Origin: Polyangium mundeleinium
GTDB taxonomy: Bacteria > Myxococcota_A > Polyangia > Polyangiales > Polyangiaceae
DNA: 64,000 bases
Assembly (NCBI RefSeq): GCF_028369105.1
Contig: NZ_JAQNDO010000001.1
Coordinates: forward strand, 6,604,501 to 6,668,500
Direction of reading: 5' to 3'
Within the stretch, counting starts at the first letter, position 1, and each line of letters begins with the position of its first letter. Positions 1-9,126 of the stretch are shown in pieces. The position numbers and the translations under genes were made by a program. The notes below the pieces were generated by a model that was not told the origin of the DNA, did no database searches, and saw nothing but the letters and a program-made list of their open reading frames with translations.

Positions 1-477
1 CTCGCTGACGCCAAGAGGACTCGTCGTCAGGGTCGGGCCGGCCATGATCTCGATGAGCCGATACCTGCGGAGGGGTCGCTCCGGGGTGAGCGCGCTCCAG
101 TGCGCATCGGGGAGCGCGGACAACGCGACCTCGAAGGTGGGGCGGGCGCGGCTGCGATCGCCCTGGAGCAGCGCACAATACCCCGCGAGCCCGGGATCGA
201 GCTCGACGCCGACGCAAAGCAAGAGGATGTCGCGCTCGAACGAGGAGAGCTCGAACGCTGCCGCGATTCGCTCGATCGCCGCCGGCGTCGAGAGCTCGTT
301 CCGGGCCTGTTCACGCGCGCGTTCGAGCAAATCGAGCGATCCGCCGTCCGCCGCAGGCGTGCTCGGCGCGCCCGCGCGCTCGGCGAAGAGCCTGAGCCTC
401 TCGCGGACGACCGCCACCGATGCCATGAGATGACGCCGGTTGGCTTCGAGCCAATTGGCATCCGCCGCACCCGTCAT
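1..477 (-). CDS. AAA+ ATPase of a contractile injection system, N-terminal part (runs off left edge)
   Basis: The frame opens with ATG at 477 and stays open to base 1, so 159 residues of the N-terminus are visible. It begins MTGAADANWLEANRRHLMAS and contains AFELSSFERDILLLCVGVEL, the helical N-terminal region that precedes the AAA module in ATPases of extracellular contractile injection systems (Pvc15/Afp15 type). Walker motifs would lie beyond the window. The start codon overlaps the stop of the Pvc16-like gene (ATGA), so the two are translationally coupled in the same operon, which fits the conserved gene order of these clusters. In the family the ATPase is thought to assist assembly or cargo loading of the phage-tail-like particle. 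The family assignment is from sequence pattern plus context; the activity cannot be judged from this fragment. Confidence 0.75.
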   Translation of the reverse strand, partial: MTGAADANWLEANRRHLMASVAVVRERLRLFAERAGAPSTPAADGGSLDLLERAREQARNELSTPAAIERIAAAFELSSFERDILLLCVGVELDPGLAGYCALLQGDRSRARPTFEVALSALPDAHWSALTPERPLRRYRLIEIMAGPTLTTSPLGVSE

Positions 478-1685
478 AGGATCGTCACCTCGAGGGACGG
501 ATCGAAGGAGGGCGGGGGGCCGCCGAGCACGATGGGGCTGTCGACGCCGTCGATGCGGAGCCGGAGGTAAAACGTGCCCGGCGACGTGGCGGCGAACGTG
601 ATGGAGTCCGTTTGCGCGGTGATTGCAGGCGGAGCGATCCCTTGGGTCCCGAGGAGCAAAAGGACGGACTGCCCGGGCCGGATGTCGGGGCTCACGGTCA
701 GCGGCAGCAATGCGATCTCCTCGGAATCGCGGCTGACGGGGCTCGACGGGACCGACAAAATCCTGGGGGCCAACGCGAGAGGAAGCCCATTCGTGATCCG
801 CGTCGGGTTGCTCGGATGGGTGACGACGACGGATACCGTGTACAGGCCCGCAGGCCACGCAGCGGGGGCATCGGGAAGCGTGACCGTGGCTTCGGTCGCG
901 CTGACGGCATCGACGGACAGATCGATCGGTGTCGTCCAGAGTCGATGCGAAAACCGCACCAAAACCGTGCTGGCCGGGTCGTCGGCGAGATGATGGCCCG
1001 TGAGCGTGAGGGTGTCGCCGAGAAGGGCATACCCGCGCGGCGTCGCCGGTGCGATCTTGGCGAGGGTGGGGTAAGGGGGCAGGAGATCGGGCTGCACGCC
1101 ACCGCCCGATCCGATCGAGAGTACCGGGAGGGGAGCCTTGATGGGCTTTTCGCTGTCGAGCAGCACGACGGATACCTCGTACGCGGCGGAGACGCGGTAG
1201 CTCGTCTGAAACGCGCTCCAGAGTTTGTACATCTCCTCCGTCGTGAGGGGCTGCGCAGTGATACGAACCCGCTCCACCTGGAGATCGAGGTCGCTCTTGG
1301 GCTCCGCCGTCTTGAGCTCGGCCGGGCTGAGAAGCGGCTGTTCATGGAGCGCGGCCATGCCCACGGCGAGCATACGGTGGGCGAGGACGTCGTCGCCCTC
1401 GGGGCCGAAGGCGCTGACGACGTAATGCAGGGTCAGCCCCAGGGGTGGGTATCCGGTCTCCCCGGGCTTGACCTGCTGCGGCGAGGTCTGGTTACGCCAC
1501 GACGCGGCAGGAACCACGTGGTAGAGGAATAGATTGAGCCGGCTTGCCTCGTCGTCGACGTTGGCCCTGTCCGGCGGGAGCGTCGAGACGGCGGTCCCGG
1601 CGAGGTCGGTGTGCTTCTGGAGCGCGTTGAAGAGCCTGTTCCGAAGCGCAGCGGTGACGTTGGCGATCGCGAAGGTATTGCTCAT
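474..1685 (-). CDS. DUF4255 (Pvc16/Afp16-type) tube terminator or cap protein
   Basis: A 403-residue protein. Residues 1-180 match the DUF4255/Pvc16 N-terminal domain: an opening of the form IANVTAALRNRLFNALQ, the segment LNLFLYHVVPAASWRN, then LTLHYVVSAFGPEGDD and HRMLAVGMAALHEQPLL. The C-terminal half (about 200-403) reads as two Ig/TIG-like beta-rich repeats, common in longer members. In Afp/PVC particles this protein caps or terminates the inner tube and sheath. No signal peptide is seen, as expected for particles assembled in the cytoplasm and released by lysis. It overlaps the downstream ATPase gene by four bases. No other injection-system gene is present on this side, so the window catches only the edge of the cluster. 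Confidence 0.85.
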   Translation of the reverse strand: MSNTFAIANVTAALRNRLFNALQKHTDLAGTAVSTLPPDRANVDDEASRLNLFLYHVVPAASWRNQTSPQQVKPGETGYPPLGLTLHYVVSAFGPEGDDVLAHRMLAVGMAALHEQPLLSPAELKTAEPKSDLDLQVERVRITAQPLTTEEMYKLWSAFQTSYRVSAAYEVSVVLLDSEKPIKAPLPVLSIGSGGGVQPDLLPPYPTLAKIAPATPRGYALLGDTLTLTGHHLADDPASTVLVRFSHRLWTTPIDLSVDAVSATEATVTLPDAPAAWPAGLYTVSVVVTHPSNPTRITNGLPLALAPRILSVPSSPVSRDSEEIALLPLTVSPDIRPGQSVLLLLGTQGIAPPAITAQTDSITFAATSPGTFYLRLRIDGVDSPIVLGGPPPSFDPSLEVTIL

Positions 1686-1871
1686 CGGGCACCGGGAACG
1701 TGTAAGATTTCAGTGCCGCGGACCTGCGGCGCAAGCCGAGACAAGATCGCACGCCGCGTCTCCAAATGCAATCCTCATGTTGGCTATGCGCGCCGGATCG
1801 GATTCCCCACGAAGCGCCCCCCGCACCGCGGCTCATCCCGTTGCTCGCGCGGCTTCTGCTCCCACCACGCA

Positions 1872-2012
1872 ATCCGCGAGTACACCAAGCTGGAGCGGGT
1901 CTGGGTCGACGGTGCGTACGACGGGAAAGTGCTCGACGGTCTCCGAGCGAATACGAAACTTGCGATCGAAGTCGTCAAGCGCCCAGATGCTCTGCGGAGC
2001 TTCGTTGCATTG
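1872..2012 (+). pseudogene. IS5-family transposase scrap
   Basis: About 47 codons on the plus strand read IREYTKLERVWVDGAYDGKV followed by a stretch ending IEVVKRPDALRSF. This is the strand holding the middle catalytic Asp of IS5-type DDE transposases (consensus VWADGAYxGxL...LEIVKR). There is no start, no upstream DDE portion and no C-terminal RWVVERTFAWL-type block, so it is a dead remnant between the injection-system cluster and the next gene pair. It suggests that the 2.1-3.4 kb gene pair was moved or bordered by a mobile element. Confidence 0.7.
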
Positions 2013-2108
2013 ACAAAAGCCCCCTCCGAGAATCGAGAAGCGCCTGGTTGCCGGGACCGCAGGCAGACGCGCTCGACCCGTTTGGCCACGCCTCTCCGAA
2101 GGTGTATC

Positions 2109-2492
2109 GTGGCCTCCGTGCACGCCTCCACCACGACCCTCTACCGCCCCGTTGGCCAGGCCGAGCTCGACCTCATCGCGGCGAGCGACTCCCGCCGCTT
2201 TCCACCGCGCCTGCCGGATCAGCCGATCTTCTATCCCGTCTGCAACGAGGCGTACGCCGTCCAGATCGCGAGCCGATGGAACACGGCGCAGGGCGCAGTC
2301 GGATACGTGACGAGGTTCGAGGTCCGGTCGGACTTCCTCGCGAAGTACGACGTTCACGTGGTGGGCTCGAAGATCCACGCTGAATACTGGATCCCCGCGG
2401 AGGAACTCGAAGCCTTCAACGACGCCATCGTCGGGACGATCGAGGTCATCAGCGAGCACCGTGCCGAGGGGCAGGGGAGAAGCGAGACATGA
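2109..2492 (+). CDS. Small protein of the type annotated ADP-ribosylation/crystallin J1
   Basis: A 127-residue protein. I start it at GTG 2109 because GAAGG sits six bases upstream and the conserved block (TTTLYRPVGQAELDLIAASD) follows at once. Later blocks are FPPRLPDQPIFYPVCNEAYA, YVTRFEVRSDFL and EYWIPAEELEAFNDAIVG. Small proteins with this pattern are usually named ADP-ribosylation/crystallin J1 in databases; the name is automatic and an ADP-ribosyl activity is not shown by anything I can see. The stop overlaps the start of the PD-(D/E)XK-like gene (ATGA), so the two are probably co-translated. No signal peptide or membrane segment is present. Confidence 0.7.
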   Translation: MASVHASTTTLYRPVGQAELDLIAASDSRRFPPRLPDQPIFYPVCNEAYAVQIASRWNTAQGAVGYVTRFEVRSDFLAKYDVHVVGSKIHAEYWIPAEELEAFNDAIVGTIEVISEHRAEGQGRSET

Positions 2493-3358
2493 GCATCGAA
2501 ACGCTCGCGGACACGGGGCTGCCGTTCAATCGCAAAGAGCGGTATTTCACGGGTACCGTCCTCCCCATGCTCGTCTGCGCGCACGACTTCGCGCACTTCG
2601 GACGGCTCACCGAGCTCGCGGGGCTCGGGCGCTTGGAGGTCGACGGGAGCCCCGGCGGAGCGAACATCCAATTTTTTACGGAGTATGGCTTCGTGGAGTC
2701 GCTGCTCGGTGAAGATGCCGAACGTCGATTCCCCAATGCACCAACGACCCGCGACACCCCCGACGTCCTCGTCTACGTGGACGGCCCGCGTCGCGTGCTG
2801 CTCGCCATCGAGGCGAAGATGTACGATCAACCTTCGACGGCGGACCTCGAAGAGCAGCTCCGAGCGCAGGCGGGGATTGTGGCGTATCTCCGGGACAAGC
2901 TCGGCGTCGCGCACGAGAACGTCGCCCATGTGGCGTTGCTCCCCGAGGGGCTCGCGCGGCGGGTGGGGGGATTGTCGGTCCGAACGATCACGTGGGAGAA
3001 ATTGCTCGAGGTCTACGCTGACGTGGGCGCACCGTACTTCGTCGAGATGCTGCGGGTGGCGCTGGCGCGGTATCCAACCCTCCTGGCAAAACGCGAGATG
3101 GTGTTCGGCGCGAATGCGGAAGCCAGGTTGACAGGCGAGGAGATCGTGCGGCAATACCAGGCAGGGACGCTCACGCATCCGTGGATGGGACGACGGAATG
3201 GCCTCGCGGGTGCAGAGCTCCGGGAGGATATCACGTCGGGAGCGTGGCGGACGGTCCGGTACGAATGCAGTTCGAAGGTGGTCGACAACCGGAACTGGTT
3301 CGCCGTGGCCGCGTTCGTCGCCAGGGTGCAGCCGGCGGTCGCGCCCGAGGGCGGGTGA
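2489..3358 (+). CDS. PD-(D/E)XK nuclease-like protein
   Basis: A 289-residue cytoplasmic protein. The segment TRDTPDVLVYVDGPRRVLLA leading into IEAKMYD at about residues 95-115 has the shape of the PD-(D/E)XK nuclease core (PD, then ExK on the next strand), followed by LEEQLRAQAGIVAYLRDK, which resembles the helix that often carries a conserved Gln. The N-terminal block (FNRKERYFTGTVLPMLVCAH) and the C-terminal region with Trp-rich segments are not recognised. The gene is coupled to the preceding one by ATGA. Nuclease activity is inferred from the motif only. A defence, toxin-like or DNA-repair role would all fit the motif; nothing here decides. Confidence 0.6.
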   Translation: MSIETLADTGLPFNRKERYFTGTVLPMLVCAHDFAHFGRLTELAGLGRLEVDGSPGGANIQFFTEYGFVESLLGEDAERRFPNAPTTRDTPDVLVYVDGPRRVLLAIEAKMYDQPSTADLEEQLRAQAGIVAYLRDKLGVAHENVAHVALLPEGLARRVGGLSVRTITWEKLLEVYADVGAPYFVEMLRVALARYPTLLAKREMVFGANAEARLTGEEIVRQYQAGTLTHPWMGRRNGLAGAELREDITSGAWRTVRYECSSKVVDNRNWFAVAAFVARVQPAVAPEGG

Positions 3359-3635
3359 TACCTCTTCACGCGGGGCAGGGAACGAGCGTGGGATCCGTGC
3401 ACGCGTCGGGTAGGCCGAGGAACGGGTTGCCTCCGCCGGTCTACCCGACGAACCTCCCCGCTCGCCTCCGCGAACGGCGCCTCGGCTTCACGTTCCCGTG
3501 CGTCCCCGCACGCCGTCTCGGGCCCGCACGAGCAGCGCGCATCCGCATTCTGGCCGACCCCCCGAGGCCTGTTCCGCAGTTCCCGCATCATCTTCCTTCT
3601 TCCCTTGGTCTGCCCCCTTCGACTAGGATGCGACC

Positions 3636-4712
3636 GTGAGCTCAGATCTGCCTGCATCGCGCGAGGGGCGCCGAGCGGCGTTCGTTGGGTTCTCTGCCGC
3701 AACGCTCGTCGTGCTGGGCATCTACGTCGGCAGTCGCAGGTTCAAGGACTTCGACACCGCGCTCGTGCCCTACGCGGCCGCGGCCGCGTTTGCCGCTTGC
3801 GCGCTCGGTTACCGATACGCCATGTGGCTCGGGCGTCCTCCGACGTACCGTTACTTCCGACAGACCCTCTCGCTCCTCTTCACGCCGGGGAAGATCCTCT
3901 CTCGGTGGACCGCCCTCCTTCGTGGCGCTTTCCGGACGGCCGGCTCGCAGCGCTTCGTCTACCGCCGTTCCCCGCTACGCTGGGCCTCGCACCTTTGCCT
4001 CATGTGGGGGTGCCTCCTCTCGTTCGCGATCACGTTCCCGCTCTCTTTTGGCTGGATTCGGTTCGAGACGGCACGGAACTCACAGGATGTGTACGAGGCG
4101 TTCGTCTTCGGCGTGCGCGTCTTCCGGACGAGCCTCGACAGCCCTCTCGCGTCGCTGTTGTTCAACGCGCTCGTCGGCTCGGCAGGGCTCGTGATCGTCG
4201 GAGTCATGCTCGCGCTCTATCGGCGCGGGCGCGACCGTGGTGTGCTCGCCCTCCAGGACGGCGCGGCGGATCTCGTGCCGCTCGTCCTGCTCTTCGCGGT
4301 CTCCGCGACGGGGCTGCTCCTCACCGTGTCGACGCAGTTCATGAACGGCTACAAGTACGATTCCCTCTCGCAGGTGCACGCCGTGACCGTCGTGCTTCTG
4401 CTCCTGTACGTGCCCTTCGGCAAGCTGTTTCATCTCGTGCAGCGGCCGACGCAGCTCGGCATTCACGTGTATCGCGAGGTCGCGGCGGCGGGGGAGCAGG
4501 CCACGTGCGTGCGTTGCGGGGAGCCGTTCGCATCCGCGATGCAGATCGCGGATCTGAAGCGTGTGCAGGCGGAGGTGGGTATTCGGTACGCGCTCCGCGC
4601 GGGCAAGCATTACCAGGACGTCTGTCCGCCGTGTCGCAGGAAAAACCTCGCCTTGCTCCAGGACGGGCTCTGGCGAGACGCGCGGCGCCCGAACGCCCGC
4701 GAGGAGGCTTGA
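3636..4712 (+). CDS. Membrane cytochrome b-like (NarI-like) subunit with C-terminal Cys motif
   Basis: A 358-residue integral membrane protein, first gene of a six-gene respiratory operon. Hydrophobic segments occur near residues 15-35, 45-65, 120-145, 175-200, 210-235 and 245-265, with His residues in the membrane region (for example in [10 protein letters not shown] and [11 protein letters not shown]) that could ligate heme. The soluble tail carries CVRCGEPF and CPPCRRKN, a four-Cys arrangement suited to a metal or Fe-S site. The order membrane protein, Mo-enzyme, ferredoxin and Rieske protein suggests it passes quinol electrons to the molybdoenzyme. Its stop overlaps the next start by one base. 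Heme binding is inferred. Confidence 0.6.
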   Translation: MSSDLPASREGRRAAFVGFSAATLVVLGIYVGSRRFKDFDTALVPYAAAAAFAACALGYRYAMWLGRPPTYRYFRQTLSLLFTPGKILSRWTALLRGAFRTAGSQRFVYRRSPLRWASHLCLMWGCLLSFAITFPLSFGWIRFETARNSQDVYEAFVFGVRVFRTSLDSPLASLLFNALVGSAGLVIVGVMLALYRRGRDRGVLALQDGAADLVPLVLLFAVSATGLLLTVSTQFMNGYKYDSLSQVHAVTVVLLLLYVPFGKLFHLVQRPTQLGIHVYREVAAAGEQATCVRCGEPFASAMQIADLKRVQAEVGIRYALRAGKHYQDVCPPCRRKNLALLQDGLWRDARRPNAREEA

Positions 4713-6954
4713 TGGCGAAGCTGCCGATCGCAAGGGAGCGGCTCATCGACGAGTTCGGCCCGCACCCGTACAGCCTGCCGCCCGGCGGTTTCTCCGCGGT
4801 GGGCGAGCCGGATCGTGTCGTCGAGACACACTGCTGCTTCTGCGGGCAGCAATGCGGGATCAAGCTCAAGGTCAAGGACGAGAAGATCGTCGGCTTCGAG
4901 CCCTGGGAGGAATTTCCGTTCAATCAAGGAAAACTCTGCCCCAAGGGCGTCAAGCGATACATGCAGGACGAGCACCCGGATCGGCTGAAGACACCGCTCG
5001 TGCGCGCCGAGGGTCGGGGGTTCGCGCCGATCGGGTGGAGCGAGGCGTTCGACCGCGTCGCGCAGGCCATCCGACGCGTGCAAGAGGCGCATGGCGCGGA
5101 TTCGGTTGCCGTGCTCGGGGGCGCGTCGCTGACGAACGAGAAGGCGTACCTCGTCGGCAAGTTCGCGCGTGTGGTGCTGGGCACGGCGAATGTCGATTAC
5201 AACGGCCGACTCTGCATGGTCTCCGCGGCGGCGGCGTCGAAAAGGTCCTCGGCATCGATCGCGCGGCGAACCCCTGGAGCGACATCCCCAAGGCCGAGGT
5301 CATCCTCATCGCCGGGGCGAACGTCGCCGAGTGCGCGCCCATCACGACGGATTACCTCTGGCGGGCGCGGGAGAACGGCGCGAAGATCATCGTGCTCGAC
5401 CCGCGGATGACGCCCATCGCGCGCACGGCCGATCTTTACATCCCCGTCCGGTCGGGCGGCGACATTGGCGTCTTCAACGGGATGCTCCACGTGATGCTCG
5501 AGCGCGGGTGGATCGACCGAGCGTTCATCGCCGAGCACACGACCGGGTTTTCCGAGCTCGAACGGATCATCGCGAAGTACACGCCCGAGTACGCCGGGAA
5601 GATCGCGGGGATCCCTCCCAAGCTCATCGTCCGCGCGGCGGAGCTCTGGGGACCGGCGAAGTCGAGTTTTTTGCTCCACGCGCGCGGCATCGAGCACCAC
5701 TCCAAGGGCGTCGACAATTGCATCGCGGCGATCCACCTCTGCGTGGCCACGGGCAGGATCGGCAAGGAGGGCTCGGGGTACGCGATGATCACCGGCCAAG
5801 GCAATGGCCAGGGCGGGCGGGAGCAAGGGCAGAAATGCGATCAGCTCCCGGGCGCGCGCGACATCGAGAACCCCGCGCACCGCAAGCACATCGCATCCGT
5901 ATGGGGCATCGACGAAAAGGCCTTGCCAGGCAAGGGCATCTCCGCGATGGAGATCTTCGAGGCCATCCACGCCGGCAAGATCAAGGGCCTCTTCTCGCTC
6001 TGCTTCAACCCCATGGTCTCCCTGCCGAACCAGGGGTTCATCCGCGAAGCGTTGGAAAAGCTCGAGTTCTTCGGCGCGGTCGATTTCTTCATGTCCGAGA
6101 CCACGCGCCACGCCGACATCCTCTTGCCAGGCTCGCTCATGGAGGAGGACACGGGCACGACGACGAACGTGGAGGGGCGCGTCATCCTGCACAAGAAGGT
6201 CGTCGATCCGCCGGGCGAGGCGCGGCAGGACTGGCGGATCCTCTGCGGCCTGGCCGAGCGCCTCGGGCAAGGCGAGAAGTTCCGATATGGTTCGCCGCAG
6301 GAGATCTTCGAGGAGCTCCGCGTCGCTTCGAGGGGCGGCATCGCCGATTACGCGGGTATCACGTACGAAAAAATCGAGAAGAACCACGGCGTGTTCTGGC
6401 CGTGCCCGTCAGAGGACCACCCCGGCACACCGAGGCTCTACGAGGGCGGCATCTTCGGGCACGCAGACAAGAAGGCCCATTTCCAGCCCGTCGAGTGGAG
6501 GCCCGCGGCCGAGGAGCCGGACGAGGAGTACCCGATCGTGCTCACGACGGGCCGGGTCGTCGCCCATTACCTTTCCGGCAACCAGACGCGGCGGATTGGC
6601 GGCCTCGTCCGGCAGACCCCCGACCCGTATTGCGAGATGCACCCGCGGCTCGCGCAGAAGCTCGGCGTCTCGGACGGCGAGCCTGTCGAGGTCGAGAGCC
6701 GGCGCGGCTCGCTGGTCGTGCGCGCCATGATCGTGAACACCATCCGACCCGATACGGTGTTCGTTCCTTATCACTGGCCGGACGAGCGCGCGGCGAACAG
6801 GTGCACGATCCCCGCGCTCGATCCCGTCTCGAAGATCCCGGAATACAAGATCTGCGCGGTCCGCGTGCGCCGCGCTTCGGACCAGGCGGACGCTCGGGGC
6901 TCCGGGGCGCCCGACGGCGGCCTGCGCCCGAAATCCCGAGAGGGGGCGCGTTGA
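4712..6954 (+). pseudogene. Molybdopterin oxidoreductase (NapA/NarB-like), frameshifted
   Basis: Catalytic Mo-bisMGD subunit, about 747 residues if one frameshift is repaired. The N-terminus carries a [4Fe-4S] motif ([13 protein letters not shown], then GKLCPKG) and the presumed Mo-ligand Cys in [11 protein letters not shown]. Translation from ATG 4712 then leaves the family frame; homology resumes one frame earlier as [20 protein letters not shown] and continues to TGA at 6952-6954. The break lies in a GCG/GGC run at about 5226-5236 and is explained by loss of one G. The downstream part looks intact, with [20 protein letters not shown] and [20 protein letters not shown]. The Cys ligand and motif pattern are closest to nitrate reductases of the NapA/NarB type, but the substrate is not provable. 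It may be a real lesion or a sequencing error. Confidence 0.8.
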
Positions 6955-7574
6955 GCGAGCGAGTGCTCTTCATCGATTACGCACGTTGCATCGGCTGCCA
7001 GGCTTGCGTGCAGGCCTGCGAGGAGTGCGATACACACAAGGGGCAGGCGATGATCCACCTCGAGACCATCCGCCGCCGCGACAGCGTTCAGACGGCGCCG
7101 CAGGTGTGCATGCACTGCGAGGACCCGATCTGCGCGCGCGTCTGCCCCGCCGACGCCATCAAGCAGACCCCGGACGGCGTCGTGCAAAGCGCACTCGCGC
7201 CTCGTTGCATCGGCTGCTCGAATTGCGTACTCGCCTGTCCCTTCGGCGTGCCGAAGTATTTCGCCGAGATCGATCAGATGATGAAATGCGATCTCTGCTA
7301 CGACCGCACCAGCATCGGCAAGAAGCCGATGTGCGCGACGGTTTGTCCCTCGCAGGCGCTGTCGTACATGACGAACGACGAATTCGAGCGGACGCGGCGT
7401 GGCGTCGCATTGAACCAATGGGTCTTCGGCGAGGGCGAGGAGGTCCGGACCAAGGTCTCCGTCGTCGTGCCGCGCGGGCGAGACCGCGTGCACGTGGATC
7501 TCATCGAGCTCGGCGGCCGGCCGAAGGTGGCCGAGCCTGACGACGTGGCGGCGTTGCTCTCGGAGGACGACTGA
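6951..7574 (+). CDS. Four-cluster ferredoxin-type electron transfer subunit
   Basis: A 207-residue protein started at TTG 6951, which overlaps the previous stop and has GAGGGGG just upstream. It contains the four Cys clusters of the HycB/NrfC/DmsB-type family: [11 protein letters not shown] near the N-terminus, [28 protein letters not shown], and MKCDLC with CATVCP. These should bind four [4Fe-4S] centres and relay electrons between the membrane or Rieske component and the molybdoenzyme. No Tat or Sec signal is visible, so it depends on a partner for export or works in the cytoplasm. It ends by overlapping the Rieske start (7574). Confidence 0.88.
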   Translation: MSERVLFIDYARCIGCQACVQACEECDTHKGQAMIHLETIRRRDSVQTAPQVCMHCEDPICARVCPADAIKQTPDGVVQSALAPRCIGCSNCVLACPFGVPKYFAEIDQMMKCDLCYDRTSIGKKPMCATVCPSQALSYMTNDEFERTRRGVALNQWVFGEGEEVRTKVSVVVPRGRDRVHVDLIELGGRPKVAEPDDVAALLSEDD

Positions 7575-8089
7575 TGGCGGAACACGACGACACGAGCGGA
7601 GGCAGGCGAGAGCGCTGGCGTGAGGATTTTCCCATCGGCACGGAGGACGATCGATATGTCGCGCGGCGCGAGTTCGCGAAATCGCTGACCATCGGCTCGG
7701 CGCTGCTCGTCCTCGTCAACGGTGCCATCGCCGCCGTCGCCCGCTGGGTGCGAAAGCCGGCGCAGATGGGCGAGGAGTCGCGGATCGGCAAGGCCTCCGA
7801 GCTCCCGACGGGCGGCTCCATGCTCTTCCGATATCCGACGGACGAGGACCCTTGTATCCTCGTGCGCACGCGGAGTGGCTCCTTGCGCGCGTATTCGCAG
7901 GTCTGCACGCACCTCTCCTGCGCCGTCGTGCACCAGCCGCAACAGGACGAGCTTCTTTGCCCTTGCCACCGAGGGCGCTTCGACGTGAACGACGGCCGTC
8001 CCGTCGCAGGCCCGCCTTTGCGGCGCCTGCCTCGGGTATGGATCGAGCAGCGCGGCGACGATGTCTTCGCCGTCGGGAGGGACAGCTAG
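7574..8089 (+). CDS. Rieske [2Fe-2S] protein with N-terminal membrane anchor
   Basis: A 171-residue protein. The Rieske motifs CTHLSC and CPCHRGRFD are present in the C-terminal domain (about residues 110-140), supplying the two Cys and two His ligands of a [2Fe-2S] cluster. A single hydrophobic segment at about 35-57 (SLTIGSALLVLVNGAIAAVA) anchors it. The nearby RREFAKSL is reminiscent of a weakened twin-Arg export motif, as in other Rieske proteins. It is overlapped by its neighbours on both sides. Probable role: quinol or cytochrome electron transfer in the molybdoenzyme chain. Confidence 0.88.
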   Translation: MAEHDDTSGGRRERWREDFPIGTEDDRYVARREFAKSLTIGSALLVLVNGAIAAVARWVRKPAQMGEESRIGKASELPTGGSMLFRYPTDEDPCILVRTRSGSLRAYSQVCTHLSCAVVHQPQQDELLCPCHRGRFDVNDGRPVAGPPLRRLPRVWIEQRGDDVFAVGRDS

Positions 8090-8358
8090 TGCTCTCCGGC
8101 CAGGGCTCGACGCTTTTCTCGGGCATCAACGCGATGATCGGCATCCTCTCCGCCATCCAGTTATGGCTCGTCGCGGCCTCGCTCGAGGCCCTTTACAGCA
8201 ACGACCTCGTGACGCCCCAGGCCGCGTTCGTCGCTTCGTTCATCCTCGCGCTCGTCAATGCGCTGCTCTGCCGGCACGCGCTCTCCTTCGATCGCAGGCG
8301 GCGGGAGGAGCGCCGCGCCTCGTCTCTGCGGAGGGATCGGAGGGTAGGCGCGTCGTGA
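8089..8358 (+). CDS. Small two-helix membrane protein (DUF6755-like)
   Basis: An 89-residue protein starting at GTG 8089, overlapping the TAG of the Rieske gene. It has two hydrophobic helices, about residues 12-33 (MIGILSAIQLWLVAASLEAL) and 41-62, joined by a short loop, and a basic Arg-rich tail, so the C-terminus should face the cytoplasm. Similar tiny proteins occur beside Rieske proteins in related clusters and are grouped as DUF6755, a resemblance I recall rather than can verify. It is probably an assembly or anchoring subunit. Its stop overlaps the GTG start of the next gene. Confidence 0.7.
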   Translation: MLSGQGSTLFSGINAMIGILSAIQLWLVAASLEALYSNDLVTPQAAFVASFILALVNALLCRHALSFDRRRREERRASSLRRDRRVGAS

Positions 8359-8933
8359 AGCGGATCGAAAAGGGCATCTGCCTTTGGCTGGGTCTGTCCG
8401 TATTCGCCTCTTCGGGGTGCGGCGGCGGGCGTGGCGACGGCAAGCTCCCGCCGCAGGAGATGACCGACACGCTCTTCGCGGTGATCTCCGCCAATCGCGA
8501 GGCATACGCGAGCGCGGTCGTCGACCGGCTTCAGTATCAAGAGCAGATCATGGAGGCCAAGGAACATTTCCGCGAGGAGAAGGCGCTGCCCTTGCCCGCG
8601 CAGATGCTCCGCATGAGCGCCGAAACGATCAACCAGAACAAGGACGCGCTCTTCAGCTATGCGCTCCTCTCACCCTGGCCGCTCAACAAGCAGAACGGCC
8701 CGCGCACGGAGAGCGAAAAGGTCGGCCTCCGGAGGGTCGCCGAGACGGGGAAAAGCCATTACACCGAGGAGACGATCGGCGGCAGGACATATTTTTCTGC
8801 GTATTATCCCGACAAGGGCGTCGTCGAGGCTTGCGTCAAGTGTCACAACGATCACCCGGACAGCCCGCGGAAGGATTTCCGGGTCGGCGACATCCTCGGC
8901 GGCATCGTGATCCGCGTCCGGATCGACGAGTGA
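8355..8933 (+). CDS. DUF3365 (Tll0287-like) heme-c lipoprotein
   Basis: A 192-residue exported protein starting at GTG 8355 (GTGA overlap with the upstream gene). The N-terminus has a signal with a lipobox-like ASSGC, so it is probably a lipoprotein. The body matches the DUF3365/Tll0287-like fold, and the C-terminal CVKCHNDH is a CxxCH heme-c site. TYFSAYYPDKGVVEACVKCH is the family's typical heme-proximal segment. Such proteins act as sensors or small periplasmic electron carriers; here it closes the operon and may deliver electrons to, or sense the redox state of, the molybdoenzyme chain. Confidence 0.8.
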   Translation: MKRIEKGICLWLGLSVFASSGCGGGRGDGKLPPQEMTDTLFAVISANREAYASAVVDRLQYQEQIMEAKEHFREEKALPLPAQMLRMSAETINQNKDALFSYALLSPWPLNKQNGPRTESEKVGLRRVAETGKSHYTEETIGGRTYFSAYYPDKGVVEACVKCHNDHPDSPRKDFRVGDILGGIVIRVRIDE

Positions 8934-9126
8934 GCGCAGAGCCCATTCCACCAGCAGGAAGGACTCCTGCGCCGGCTCCTCGGGCATTTTCGATTGTGCA
9001 GGCGTACGGGATGGCTGCGTGGACATCGTCTTGATCGGAAACGGAGCTCGCCTCGTCGTCGGGCCGATCACGCGGTGCACCGAGGTGTGGTGTGTGAGCG
9101 ACCGGAGTCCGTGCCGCGGCGTTGCC

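Noticed and set aside
27-470. 147-codon minus-strand frame at the left edge
   Set aside because: A Ser/Arg-rich shadow; the frame starting at 477 gives the recognisable ATPase N-terminus and is coupled to the Pvc16-like gene.
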